NCBI GenBank assembly: GCA_963700885.1
Contig: CAVOZJ010000024.1
Coordinates: forward strand, 124,001-188,000
Direction: 5' to 3'
DNA length: 64,000 bases
Source of the DNA: Anderseniella sp963700885
Lineage (GTDB): Bacteria > Pseudomonadota > Alphaproteobacteria > Rhizobiales > Aestuariivirgaceae
The notes below the pieces were generated by a model that searched no databases, was not told the DNA's origin, and worked only from the letters and a program-made list of their open reading frames with translations. Position 1 is the first letter of the stretch, and the number at the start of each line of letters is the position of its first letter. Of this stretch, positions 18,434 to 27,737 are shown one piece after another. Position numbers and translations under genes: made by a program.

Positions 18434-19862
18434 TATTCTGTTGAAAAAGTCGCCTTGAAACGGTCGGTTTGAGTTGATTCACTTTCCCAAGTGATTTGGG
18501 AGATACCAGCCATGATGGGACCACGTCAGCAAGCGCAATCGGCACTATTTTACGAGTTTTGCCTGGAGGATCACGTTCCTGCGGATCACTTGGTGCGTTC
18601 AATTGATCGGTTTGTCGATCTGTCTGACGTGCGGCGCCACCTTGCATCGTCTTACAGTTCCACAGGCCGTCCATCCGTTGACCCTGAGTTGATGATCCGC
18701 ATGTTGCTGGTCGGCTACAGCACGGGCATTCGCTCTGAACGCCGCCTTTGTGAAGAAGTGCATCTTAACCTGGCCTACCGGTGGTTTTGTCGCCTCGACC
18801 TGAACGATCCTGTTCCAGACCACTCGACCTTCTCCAAGAACAGGCACGGACGCTTTCGTGACAGCGACCTGCTGCGTCATGTTTTTGAGACAGTCGTGGC
18901 CCGATGCATCACCGAAGGCCTGGTCAGTGGTCAACGTCTTGCTGTTGATGCCAGCCTGATCGCGGCTGACACCAACCGGCAGAACTCTTCATCACAATCT
19001 GAATGGCAACCGGACAAAATCGACCCGGAGGATGCGCCGCGTGCGGTTCGCGAGTATCTTGCAACACTGGATGAGGCGGCTTTTGGCGCAGCCACATCGG
19101 TGCAGCCCAAGTTCACTTCACACTCCGACCCGGCATCCCAGTGGACTGCAGCGCGCAAAGGCCCAGCATATTTTGCTTATTCTGCCAATTACATGATTGA
19201 TACCGATCATGCAGTGATCCTTGATGTTGAAGCCACACGCTCCGTTCGGCAGGCCGAACTTGGTGCCATGCAGACGATGATCGACAGAACCAGTGACACC
19301 TTCGACATAAAGCCGGAGCGCATGATTGCGGATACAGCTTATGGCACAGGCCCGCTGCTTGAATGGCTTGTACAGGAGCGTGGCATCGCTCCCCACATTC
19401 CGGTGGTCGATTAGTCCGGGCGTACGGACGGAACATTCGAGAGAGCCGACTTCACCTATGATGATGAGAAGGATCTCTATATCTGCCCTGGTGGGAAAGA
19501 GCTTAAACAAAGTCGTCGTGCCTTCGCCACTCCGCGGACACCGAAGGCTGACAAGCATGGGGTTTTGCGTTATCGCGCCCGAAAATCCGATTGCGATGGC
19601 TGTCAGTTAAAACTCCGATGCTGTCCGAAAGAACCACAGCGCAAGGTGACACGATCAATCCATGAACCTTCGCGTGATGTCGCCCGGCCGATCACTCAGA
19701 CCATCGATTATGCCATCTCATGCAAGCTGCGCAAAAAGGTTGAGATGTTATTCGCCCATCTCAAACGCATTCTAAAGCTCGACCGGCTCCGACTACGTGG
19801 CCCTTGTGGTGTTCGCGACGAATTCCACCTCGCAGCAACCGCCCAAAACCTCAGAAAACTAG

Positions 19863-21463
19863 CCCCAATTATTCACCGGCGTGTCCCGCATTGACAAGGG
19901 CGAGCGTTATTGGCCGGGTTGACGGCGAAGATCTGATTTGGATTTTGAGTAGGCGTTGAGGGTTGACGTGTTTGGTTTGGACAGCGGCTTTTGCCGCGCC
20001 GGTCACGGGCTTTGTGCCTTGATGCGTGTGAGCATCACCACAAGCATGTTCTGGTGTGGACAAGCTGTAGGCAAGGCAATCGTGATCCTGGTTTTCAACT
20101 GCTCGACACGTACCGCGATTTTTAGAAACGTACGGCGGATGGTTTCAAAAGTCGCGGTTCGCCATCGTGAACGTTTCGGCGCGGCACCGCGTAGCAGCAA
20201 AAGCAACCAGTATGCCCCGGTGTGCAGAAACAGCCGGAACTGGTTGGCTTGCCAGCGATGGCAGGACGTGCGGTCGGATTTGGTGTAGAGCTTGTGCTCC
20301 TTGATCAGATTTTCCATTTTGCCGCGCGCGCAGTAGACCTTTTCATAGAGATGTTTGCCACGCCCGGTCAGGTTGGTGACGATATACCGGACATCACTGC
20401 CTTGCTCTGTAGCTTCCACGCGGGCGATCACCTTGCGCTCCTTCGACCAGCTTTTTGCACCATACCGGGTCTGGAAGAAACGGCGTACCTTGTGTCTGTT
20501 GCCAACCGCCCTGCGTGTTGCAACGTCATCGCACCAGGGGTGTGATATCTGTTTCAGGGTTTTGTTGCCGGGCAGTCCGAGAATATAGGTGCAGCCGGAT
20601 TGTTCCAGAAGCTCCATCACTTCAGGGGTGCCATAATGCCCGTCACCGCGTACTGTGATCCCAACCCGGGGCCAACTGGAACGAATGCGCCGGATCACGT
20701 GGCGCAGGACCTGAGCTGCTTCTTGTCCGGAAGGACGTTTGCCGGGCCGCAGCACAAAGCACACCGGCTTTTGTGAGGCTGCATCGTAAATATGGATTGG
20801 CTGGAAGCAGTAACCGCCGGCATGCGTGTTGAACAAGGACAATTGCTGACCGCCATGCGTGCGGTCACTGGTGTCATCAATATCAAGCACGATATGTCCC
20901 GGCACAGTGCGGAAGCTGGAGCAGAACAAATCAATCAGTGCCAGTCCCATGCGCGCCAGTTCGCGCCACGATGGGGTGTTCTCCAACCGCGACAAGGTCG
21001 GCTGGGAAGCCAGCGCATGACCGGTATCCGGCAGACGCTCGCAAGCCATCTTGAATGCCGGATCGCAGCGCAACTCATCAAGGTCATCACAGTCCTCGTA
21101 TCCGCAGTCGATCGCAAACATGCGCGAACGGATCATGCTGGCATAACCATGAAGAGTGCGTGATGGATCTCGTCTGTCGTGCAAACAGGCAGCCAGAGTG
21201 TCGGCGAACTTCAGATCCCGTTCAATTTCGCGCAGCAAAAGCACGCCACCATCACTGGACAGCGCCCCGCCATCAAACCGGGCGTGGACATCGAGGCCTT
21301 CTACAGGTGACAAACCGGGCAGGAACAGGCTATCTTCGGTCATGGCGAGTGGGATTTTCTGTTGCTGATGAATGATCTTGTTTAAGCACCAAAATCATAC
21401 AACATTTCAACAGCTTAATCCACACTCGCCAACTATATTGCGCAGCCCAATGAATAATTCAGG
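19863..21463 (-). mobile_element. complete IS1380-family element with CTAG duplication
   Basis: The left end reads CCCCAATTATTCACCGG and the right end, on the other strand, CCTGAATTATTCATTGG. A CTAG flanks each side (19859-19862 and 21464-21467). Removing the element and one CTAG restores the reading frame of the surrounding IS1182 transposase, which proves the insertion boundaries. Length is about 1.6 kb. Confidence 0.9.
20003..21343 (-). CDS. IS1380-family transposase
   Basis: An intact 446-residue transposase. The N-terminus (LSSDGGVLLLREIERDLKFADTLAACLHDRRDP) and the DDE-fold core (VLDIDDTSDRTHGGQQLSLFNTHAGGYCFQPIHIYD, TVRGDGHYGTPEVMELLEQSG, ending with RGKMENLIKEHK carrying the probable catalytic Glu) are typical of IS1380. 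It is the only transposase in the window with an uninterrupted frame inside matched ends, so the element may still be mobile. Confidence 0.92.
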   Translation of the reverse strand: MTEDSLFLPGLSPVEGLDVHARFDGGALSSDGGVLLLREIERDLKFADTLAACLHDRRDPSRTLHGYASMIRSRMFAIDCGYEDCDDLDELRCDPAFKMACERLPDTGHALASQPTLSRLENTPSWRELARMGLALIDLFCSSFRTVPGHIVLDIDDTSDRTHGGQQLSLFNTHAGGYCFQPIHIYDAASQKPVCFVLRPGKRPSGQEAAQVLRHVIRRIRSSWPRVGITVRGDGHYGTPEVMELLEQSGCTYILGLPGNKTLKQISHPWCDDVATRRAVGNRHKVRRFFQTRYGAKSWSKERKVIARVEATEQGSDVRYIVTNLTGRGKHLYEKVYCARGKMENLIKEHKLYTKSDRTSCHRWQANQFRLFLHTGAYWLLLLLRGAAPKRSRWRTATFETIRRTFLKIAVRVEQLKTRITIALPTACPHQNMLVVMLTRIKAQSP

Positions 21464-21579
21464 CTAGCAAAGCTCATCCCGATACAAAGCCTCGCCCACA
21501 AAGTTGGGTGAACCAGAACGCAACACAAACGCGACCACGTAACCTAAACAGTCAAATCGCCGACTTTTTCAACGGAATA

Positions 21580-21907
21580 AGCCCTTTCGAGACATTGTTT
21601 TAGCTGCGTCGAAAGTCAGGTATTTGCCGCTTGGATGTAAGCCCCACCATCCTATCAAGCCCTTCCCGCTCCCCGCAGGCGTCTGGTTGGCGAAGCTGAA
21701 CTGCGGCGCGATCTGGCAACACCAATGGCCGCAATGGGCCGATTGTACCCCTTGTTTCAAGATTGCGCCTGGGCAGAATCCAGACTTTTGCAGCGGATGA
21801 ATCAAGCGACAGCAGAGCGTACAAAGCGGACATGGAGATAGTTCGGCTCGGTCAGCAGCTTCGGTCGCAGTTGCCAGTGTGAGCGAATTCGAAACGCCTG
21901 AGCTTGC
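21580..21907. other. intergenic stretch right of IS1182
   Basis: No gene is supported. Short open frames here have no start context or family resemblance. It looks like decayed sequence flanking the IS insertion. Confidence 0.4.
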
Positions 21908-22198
21908 CTATGGACTGGGAAGGGAATTTTCCATGTGGAAGCGTTCGATAGTAATAGATTTTCCCGATTTAGGTCTCGGTTGGCAATCCGGATGGCTTTG
22001 AATAGAACAATCTATTGATTTAGTGGCCTGCGTTCCTTTGCCAGCAGTTACTGAATTGCTGTCAACATTGACTTGCTGGGTGGTCTTGCGGGCAGTTTTT
22101 GACCCCGCAAACGCGTTTGCCCCAAAATATTGCACGCCAGTTACAATCATGAGGGTCAGTGCGATCAGTCTGGTTACAGTTTGGCGACTTAACATCAT
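21908..22198 (-). CDS. small secreted hypothetical protein
   Basis: About 96 residues from the ATG at 22198, which follows GGAGATGGG. An N-terminal hydrophobic signal (RLIALTLMIVTGVQYFGANAFA) predicts export. The mature part is hydrophilic, Lys/Ser-rich and has two cysteines (SIDCSIQSHPDCQP) that could form a disulfide. No family is recognised. It is transcribed away from the lanthipeptide locus 400 bases to its right, so a functional link is possible but unproven. Confidence 0.5.
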   Translation of the reverse strand: MMLSRQTVTRLIALTLMIVTGVQYFGANAFAGSKTARKTTQQVNVDSNSVTAGKGTQATKSIDCSIQSHPDCQPRPKSGKSITIERFHMENSLPSP

Positions 22199-22621
22199 TC
22201 CCATCTCCACAGTTACCCGCATCAATGCCACTAAAATATACTAATGTAGATCAACCACTTAAAATGTGCATTTAGTCACCCTGGGGGCTAACCCGACAGC
22301 TAGAAAGTTCGGTGTCGAAAAGATCATATCACCCTTGCGCAAGTCTGGAATACATGTTTGCCAAGCAAGGTCCTATTCTGATGAAAAGCTGAAGTTTAAC
22401 CAACTCGAAACCGCAGTTAGGATTTGCTGATAGCCGATATATTCCACAGCCGCACCCCAACAGGTGATCCCCTGCATAGGGAACAAACAGCATTTTTGCC
22501 CGATCAGGCACCCTTACGTCGGCTCATTTTTTGTGGTAAATGTTGCTTGCTTTACAATGTTGTTCTCTCTGGGATTGCTCGAAATTGTTGTTTAGGTAAA
22601 CCACCTTGAGGAGGTTCTCCA
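22199..22621. other. intergenic region between divergent genes, upstream of lanA
   Basis: A region of about 420 bases between the small secreted gene and the LanA-like gene. It should contain both promoters. I could not pick out a convincing promoter. Immediately before 22622 there is an excellent ribosome site (GAGGAGG). Confidence 0.4.
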
Positions 22622-23035
22622 ATGAATTGCAAATCGTTAAAATTGAAAGCAATTGCGGTTGCGGTTGTCACACCAAACTTGATACCCGGACCGCTGGTGG
22701 CCAAACAGGGAGTAGTGGAAATCTCACAACCGCAAGATGGTGCGGATGTTACAAGAGATGCCGACCCTATAATAATTGCGCAGAAGACGCGAAATGACAG
22801 GACCAAAAAAATCTCAGAAAGCCAGGCCCGGAGAATGGTACGTGCCGAACTTGCCAAGATGTCTCCTGCGCAAAAAGCACGATTGGGTCGATCGCAGGTT
22901 GAAATTGAAAATTTGGCCGTTGAAACCATGGCAATCTCAACCTGCTGTCTGACCCCGACAAATGGTGTTGGCTGTACAGACCCGGCAACCGGCGGAATCG
23001 CATGTTGCCTAATTACCCTTAAAGCGCCGAGTTAG
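22622..23035 (+). CDS. putative class II lanthipeptide precursor (LanA-like)
   Basis: A 137-residue protein whose start is fixed by GAGGAGG eight bases upstream. The first 100 or so residues form a long, charged, cysteine-poor leader (helical stretch RMVRAELAKMSPAQKARLG, then VEIENLAVETMA). The last 33 residues change character: ISTCCLTPTNGVGCTD, then PATGGIACCLITLKAPS, with five Cys and eight Ser/Thr and almost no charge. That pattern fits a core peptide in which dehydrated Thr/Ser are bridged to Cys. A LanM-type synthetase starts 65 bases downstream. There is no GG or GA double-glycine site at the leader/core border, so processing would differ from classical lantibiotics. A short signal-like N-terminus (LKLKAIAVAVVTPNLIPGPL) is also present. 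Assignment as precursor is inferred from composition and neighbourhood. Confidence 0.7.
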   Translation: MNCKSLKLKAIAVAVVTPNLIPGPLVAKQGVVEISQPQDGADVTRDADPIIIAQKTRNDRTKKISESQARRMVRAELAKMSPAQKARLGRSQVEIENLAVETMAISTCCLTPTNGVGCTDPATGGIACCLITLKAPS

Positions 23036-23053
23036 CGAAGATGCTAGGCGCTT
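23022..23053 (+). promoter_or_regulatory. stem-loop between lanA and lanM
   Basis: AAGCGCC (23022-23028) can pair with GGCGCTT (23047-23053) around an 18-base loop containing the lanA stop codon. No U-run follows, so it is more likely an mRNA-stability or attenuation element, lowering lanM expression relative to lanA, than a full terminator. Confidence 0.35.
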
Positions 23054-23100
23054 GCCTTGCGGACTAACATCAGAACGCATCCGTTAGAACGGCAAATGGC

Positions 23101-26049
23101 GTGTGGCTGCCGGATGGTTTTCAGTATCACCGAGATAGTAACGCTCAGCTTGATGGAGCACGTGGCTGCGACCCCATGTTGAGCAACGATTTTTCACAAA
23201 CCTTTTCCGTTGCCTCGGAGGTAACAAAGAACGTGAAAGCGCCACCCGGACTTGAGCTGGCAGATGTTGCATGGCCTCTTGTCTCCGCCTACACCGCTGA
23301 AGTCGATTTGGGACTCCGGGACGCCATTAGCAAATCCGTGATTGACGAAAATGAGAGACAGGCGGTTCTAAACCGTCTTGTACATAATCTGTATGTAGTT
23401 GTTTTCGGTGCTACATCGCGAGTCATGGTTGTGGAAATGGCTGCAGCAGAATCAACCAGCCTTGTTCCTGGTGAAACGCCAGAGGAGCGGTATAGTTTTT
23501 TCGCAAACATGCTCCAGGATCCTCTTTTTTGCCTCCAAATACTCGATCAATACCCAGTACTGAAGGAACAATTGGTTTTTATCTGCCGCAATTGGAGAGA
23601 TTCAAGTCTGGAGCTTGTTACCCGGTTGGTTATGGATTGGGAGTTAATACATGAGACGTTTTTCCGTGCGGCTCCTGTGGGCAAAATAGCCAATCTCGAA
23701 ATCTCTGCCGGTGATGCCCATAAGCTTGGGCGGTCCACTTGTATTGTACAGTTTGTTGGTGGATCCAGGCTGGTTTATAAACCGCGTTCGCTCGCTGTGG
23801 ATATGCACTATCAGGCTTTTGCCGATTGGATTAATCGTAAACTCGGCAAGCAGCAGATCCTGGTCCCGGAAACAGTTGATCGGGGTGAATACGGCTGGAG
23901 TGCGTTTATTGCGCATGATTCAATGCAGGATGAGGAGGAGTTGGCCCGATACTACGAGCGCCTCGGTGCCGTTTTGGCCCTTGCCTACTTGACAGGACTT
24001 TCAGACCTGCATGCAGAGAATGTAATCGCCCACCGCTCCTGGCCCGTCCTCGTCGATCTGGAAACGCTGTTCCGCCCAGTGGTGAAAGATGATCCCACAG
24101 AGGGTGCAGCCCATGAGAGCAATCGAATTCTTGATCAGTCAGTTCTTGCAACGCAACTTCTTGCAGCTCGCTCCAGCAACGACGAGGAAGAACGGATCGT
24201 TGATATGGGAGGTATTGTCGACCTTGATGGCCAGAAGACACTGTTCAAGGTACCTGTCTGGAAAGATCTTGGCAGGATTGATGCGCGACTTGATTTCGAT
24301 CATCAACCGTTCGGAGCAGCGAAAAACATTCCCGTACTGAATGGCATCCAAATGCCTGCAGATTTCGGCCGTGAAGAAATAATAAGTGGGTTTGTTGAGG
24401 TCTATCGGCTGTTACATGCCAGCAAAACAGAATTGAGACAGGAAGAAAGCCCGCTGGAAGCATTTCGTGAAGACCATACTCGAGTGGTTCTTCGGCCAAC
24501 AACAAATTATGCACGACTTGTCTCTGCAAGTTTTCACCCGAACTATTTGCAGGATGCACGTAGGAAAAATGAATTTTTTAACAGTTATCTGACGGATGTG
24601 GAGTTGAATGGGTCTGATCAACAGGATTTAGTTGCGGCCGAAATTGATGATCTCTGGCAGTGCGACATTCCATATTTCAAGACACGCGCCGGCAGTCAGG
24701 AGTTGATCTCTTCTCACGGTAGAAAACTGAAAATGCGACTGGTGACCTCCGGACTCGAGCTGGCGTATCGTCGCCTTGACGGTCTCGGTGAGGCCGATCT
24801 GGCTAAACAGTGTTGGCTGGTAAGGCTGCTCCTCGCGAGAGGTGATAATCAAGCCAAGCCGGAAGCGCTGCCGCTTGTCAATCTGCATCAGGAGATTGAT
24901 CTACAGCAGGAAACCGCGAAAGGAATTGTACATACAGCGGTTGAAACTATTTGCTCGAACGCAATCTTCGACGCTGATCGCCAGCGTGCAACCTGGCACA
25001 CAGTCGGTGAGGCTGGGGGCGTTGCCACGGTCACCGACGCAGCACTCGACCTCTATTCCGGATTGCCCGGGATTGCACTATTCCTGTGCCAAGCCGGCCG
25101 ATTGCTAGACAAACCTGGTTGCATCGATCTGGCCCGTTGCGCCTTGAATGAAATACTGGCCCGCATCGACATACCGGATTCATTACCGTTGGAGGTCGGA
25201 GGTTTTGTGGGAAGTGGAGGGCTAGCCTACGCATTGCAACAAATGGCAGATGATTTTCCAGATCTAGACCTCAGCAAACGCGCGTCTGTAATTCTTCTGA
25301 CAGCCGACCATGAAGCAGCTGACGAAATTGATGTAGCATATGGGCTGGCTGGCGCGCTTATATCCTGTTTGACTGTCTACCGGGATACCTGCACGAAATC
25401 AGGTGGTGATCGCCAGATGGCGGGCCAACTTCTGGATCGAGCATCAATGATTGGCAGCTTGATTGTAAACCGTATTGCTCAGGACGGCTCGTCGTCCGAA
25501 TTGGCCAATGGCTTTGCCCATGGCCGGGCAGGAATTGCGGTCGCGTTGGTTCGACTGTTCGTTGAGACCGGCGACCAGCAAATTGAAGCATTGGCCAGAA
25601 AGTTGCTGAATGAAACTGCCGGTATCGTTGAATCAGGCAAAACCGATGCTTCCTGGTGTCGAGGACAAGCCGGCCTGGTTCTTGCTCTCGCCGAAGGCAT
25701 TGATCTTTTGCCGGACAGACAAGCCCTTGCAAGTGCACTAGAGCAGCTTTGCAAGCAGAGTACACTGAGAGATCACTCTCTCTGCCACGGAGCAATGGGT
25801 ATTGTGACATCTCTGCACAAAGCCACTTCAGTTTTGACTTCGAGTTCGACATCGGAATTGAGTCGCCAGGCAAGGACACGACATTTGAGGGAGATTTACG
25901 AAACAGGTATTTTGTGCGGCACGATCAATTCTGTTGTATCGCCAGGTCTCATGGATGGAATTGCTGGTATTGGCCTAGGAGCGATCTGCACGATAAAACC
26001 CAATGCCGTTCCTTTAGTTTTATCGCTCAACAGTATACTCTCAAGGTAA
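23101..26049 (+). CDS. lanM: class II lanthipeptide synthetase LanM
   Basis: Up to 982 residues, full length for LanM. The N-terminal dehydratase half (DUF4135, kinase-like) shows LVYKPRS with Lys227, the catalytic-loop-like SDLHAENVIAH (Asp302, His304, Asn307) and VDLETLF (Asp319, Glu321). The C-terminal LanC-type cyclase (about residues 650-975) has HGRAG at 807 and the zinc ligands Cys853 (SWCRGQAG) and Cys895-His896 (SLCHGAMG). LanM enzymes phosphorylate and eliminate Ser/Thr of the precursor and close thioether rings, in the cytoplasm. All key residues are present, so it is probably active. The start is uncertain: GTG at 23101 or ATG at 23176 (residue 26), neither with a strong ribosome site. 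No transporter, protease or immunity gene follows. Confidence 0.92.
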   Translation: MWLPDGFQYHRDSNAQLDGARGCDPMLSNDFSQTFSVASEVTKNVKAPPGLELADVAWPLVSAYTAEVDLGLRDAISKSVIDENERQAVLNRLVHNLYVVVFGATSRVMVVEMAAAESTSLVPGETPEERYSFFANMLQDPLFCLQILDQYPVLKEQLVFICRNWRDSSLELVTRLVMDWELIHETFFRAAPVGKIANLEISAGDAHKLGRSTCIVQFVGGSRLVYKPRSLAVDMHYQAFADWINRKLGKQQILVPETVDRGEYGWSAFIAHDSMQDEEELARYYERLGAVLALAYLTGLSDLHAENVIAHRSWPVLVDLETLFRPVVKDDPTEGAAHESNRILDQSVLATQLLAARSSNDEEERIVDMGGIVDLDGQKTLFKVPVWKDLGRIDARLDFDHQPFGAAKNIPVLNGIQMPADFGREEIISGFVEVYRLLHASKTELRQEESPLEAFREDHTRVVLRPTTNYARLVSASFHPNYLQDARRKNEFFNSYLTDVELNGSDQQDLVAAEIDDLWQCDIPYFKTRAGSQELISSHGRKLKMRLVTSGLELAYRRLDGLGEADLAKQCWLVRLLLARGDNQAKPEALPLVNLHQEIDLQQETAKGIVHTAVETICSNAIFDADRQRATWHTVGEAGGVATVTDAALDLYSGLPGIALFLCQAGRLLDKPGCIDLARCALNEILARIDIPDSLPLEVGGFVGSGGLAYALQQMADDFPDLDLSKRASVILLTADHEAADEIDVAYGLAGALISCLTVYRDTCTKSGGDRQMAGQLLDRASMIGSLIVNRIAQDGSSSELANGFAHGRAGIAVALVRLFVETGDQQIEALARKLLNETAGIVESGKTDASWCRGQAGLVLALAEGIDLLPDRQALASALEQLCKQSTLRDHSLCHGAMGIVTSLHKATSVLTSSSTSELSRQARTRHLREIYETGILCGTINSVVSPGLMDGIAGIGLGAICTIKPNAVPLVLSLNSILSR

Positions 26050-26128
26050 ATATGGGGTAGGTACCTGGGCAACAAACCCAAGCCACTTGCCGATTGCCAG
26101 ACGCGTTCTCACTGCACCCAGGTAGCCT

Positions 26129-26389
26129 CTATTGTAACTCCGGTATTCCGCAGCGCTGCAGGAACGCATATGTGGCATCGTAATAGGCAGGCTCGCGTGT
26201 GTGATCCTCGGTGCTACCTTCGGGCACAAAGATCACCATGCCTTGTCGGGCGCGCGTGAGCAGCACACGATATGCATTGGTGAGATAGGCAGCCCGCGTT
26301 GGATCATTAACCCGAGTCCAGCGATAGCCTCGGAAGGCTAAGTGCTGCCAGCCATTGCTGGCCCATCTTAGATTGGCATCCCAACACAT
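26129..26389 (-). pseudogene. 3' remnant of a DUF2075-type ATPase gene
   Basis: Only about 86 codons remain, matching the C-terminus of DUF2075 (Schlafen-group P-loop ATPase/helicase-like) proteins: CWDANLRW, FRGYRWTRVNDPTRAAYLTNAYRVLLTRARQGMVIFVPEG and the closing YDATYAFLQRCGIPEL. The nucleotide-binding N-terminal part is missing. DUF2075 proteins often sit in defence or mobile contexts, so this may be a scar of a lost system. Confidence 0.7.
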
Positions 26390-26473
26390 ACCTACCGGGT
26401 ATAGTTCACACTTTGGACCCGCGCCCCTGGCGCGGGCTTGCAGAAGACGCCAACAGCAATCAACATGACTGGC

Positions 26474-27127
26474 CTATTCACTCACATGGCTTGAGCCGTA
26501 TTCTGCACGCCATTGTATGTAGTGGGTTGCTTTACCATCCCAAATCACACTCAACTCAGTCCAAGCTGGATCATCGTCATAGCTATAGTGTTCTGTGTGA
26601 GGCCAAAGGCATTCTGTCATCGCCGATAAGTTTTGCATCTTTATTTCGATTGGCACTTGCTCGGTAGCATCAACTGCCAGCCAAGCAGCAACCCAATTTA
26701 AAAAACCAAGGACTTCTTGAAATTGCAGAAGACGAACGTTGGTTAGTTCAATTTCTGTGCGCACATTCGGATCATCTGGGGAAAATTTGTGAAGAAGGTC
26801 AGCACTGATTTCTATCAACCCAACTTGTAACTGATTGTGAAAAATATCATACCTTCGGCCGTATGATGGGCTATCGAAAGACGACCGCAACTCCGTGTCG
26901 GATTTTTCTTGAAAGCGCCACGGTTCACTACTCATTTGCCGGTTCGCAAGTTCGGTAAACATATCGAACCATTCAAAGAAACTGTGTTCATGGGATGAGG
27001 TGGAACCTGCGTAACCATCGCCAGTCAAGCTTGAGGGACGGTCGTGTTTTGGTACAATTGGCCCCTCTTCGAGAAGTTTCTTTAGAGCGGCCTTCGATAG
27101 CCCACCTTTTGGTGCAAATAATGCCAT
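26474..27127 (-). CDS. hypothetical protein
   Basis: A 217-residue soluble protein, start at 27127 preceded by GAGGGT. It is acidic and tryptophan-rich in its C-terminal half (CLWPHTEHYSYDDDPAWTELSVIWDG). No known domain is recognised and no membrane segment or signal peptide is seen. It lies among gene remnants on the same strand as the DUF2075 fragment. It appears intact. Confidence 0.55.
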   Translation of the reverse strand: MALFAPKGGLSKAALKKLLEEGPIVPKHDRPSSLTGDGYAGSTSSHEHSFFEWFDMFTELANRQMSSEPWRFQEKSDTELRSSFDSPSYGRRYDIFHNQLQVGLIEISADLLHKFSPDDPNVRTEIELTNVRLLQFQEVLGFLNWVAAWLAVDATEQVPIEIKMQNLSAMTECLWPHTEHYSYDDDPAWTELSVIWDGKATHYIQWRAEYGSSHVSE

Positions 27128-27480
27128 ACAACCCTCAGTTTGTCTGCTTGGTGTCGAACAAACCTAATTCCATAAATGGATGGTTGGCAACGATCAGGCG
27201 CAATACTCGCAGCCAAGTTGTATAAAAACGGACAACCGAGCATGCGCTCGGCGATGTCCCCAAGGACCATCAAATTAGGTATGTCGAGGAATTCACCTGT
27301 CCGTTCGCGCTTCAGCACATCGTTCACCGCTTCATAGAGCGGACGGGCGATCTGCCCACCTGGCAGCGGTATTGGCGGTGGGTGACAAAGCAGGCCAGAC
27401 CGCATTTGTTGTCGCAGTTTGAGAGCGCCGGTGCAAAAGTGATCCACAGGAACGGCGGGGATATTCTCGCTGTAGCGGCG
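27128..27480 (-). other. unrecognised coding remnant
   Basis: An open minus-strand frame reads smoothly (GALKLRQQMRSGLLCHPPPIPLPGGQIARPLYEAVNDVLKR, split here as GALKLRQQMR and PLYEAVNDVLKR, then FLDIPNLMVLGDIAERML) but begins inside the IS21 remnant and overlaps the next gene's start by 46 bases. It may be the 3' part of a gene truncated by the IS. I do not recognise the family. Confidence 0.3.
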
Positions 27481-27540
27481 TAAAAGTACGCCAGCCTTTT
27501 TAGTCTCTGAAGCCAGTTTGCACTGGCTGGAGGCTTGGGG

Positions 27541-27700
27541 ATGTACACTGTGGAATTGTATCGGCGAGTTCGTCTGGCGTGCCATCATGAGCAGTTGAGC
27601 CAACGCGAAGCAGCGCGGCGGTTTGGGATTGACCGGCGGACGGTTTCCAAAATTCTGTTGCACTCCGTGCCGCCTGGTTACCAGCGTACGAAGCCGGTTT
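27541..27700 (+). pseudogene. 5' remnant of IS21-family istA
   Basis: About 52 codons of an IstA-type transposase N-terminus: MYTVELYRRVRLACHHEQ, LSQREAARRFGIDRRTVSKIL, VPPGYQRTKPV, the helix-turn-helix region of IS21 IstA. The frame then runs into unrelated residues and stops at 27741. No istB is present. Confidence 0.75.
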
Positions 27701-27737
27701 GCCTACACCGCTCGAGTTCGGCGATGTTGGCAATGAC

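Larger units (their letters stand above)
18512..21511 (+). pseudogene. IS1182-family transposase, amber stop and IS1380 insertion
   Basis: The N-terminal part starts MMGPRQQAQSALFYEFCLEDHVPADHL, typical of IS1182-family DDE transposases. The frame has a TAG at 19412-19414 between PVVD and SGRTDGTFERADFTYD and then continues in the same frame, so one nonsense codon interrupts it. The last codons are cut by the IS1380 element: ...NLRKL before 19862 and, after removing one copy of CTAG, AKLIPIQSLAHKVG to a TGA at 21509-21511. Both lesions make it inactive unless the amber codon is read through. Confidence 0.85.
18434..21579 (+). mobile_element. IS1182-family element interrupted by IS1380
   Basis: Terminal inverted repeats flank the pair of transposases: TATTCTGTTGAAAAAGTCG at 18434-18452 and its complement with one mismatch at 21561-21579. 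Inside is an IS1182-type transposase gene whose 3' end is split by a complete IS1380-type element. The outer boundaries are approximate because IS1182 elements often insert in palindromes without a clear duplication. Confidence 0.8.

Noticed and set aside
22622..23035. Possibility that the LanA-like frame is an ordinary small secreted protein
   Set aside because: Its strong ribosome site, abrupt Cys/Thr-rich end and direct linkage to lanM fit a precursor better, although processing remains unproven.
26415..26440. CCGCGCC/GGCGCGG stem near the end of the 217-residue gene
   Set aside because: No U-run follows on either strand, so it is not called as a terminator.
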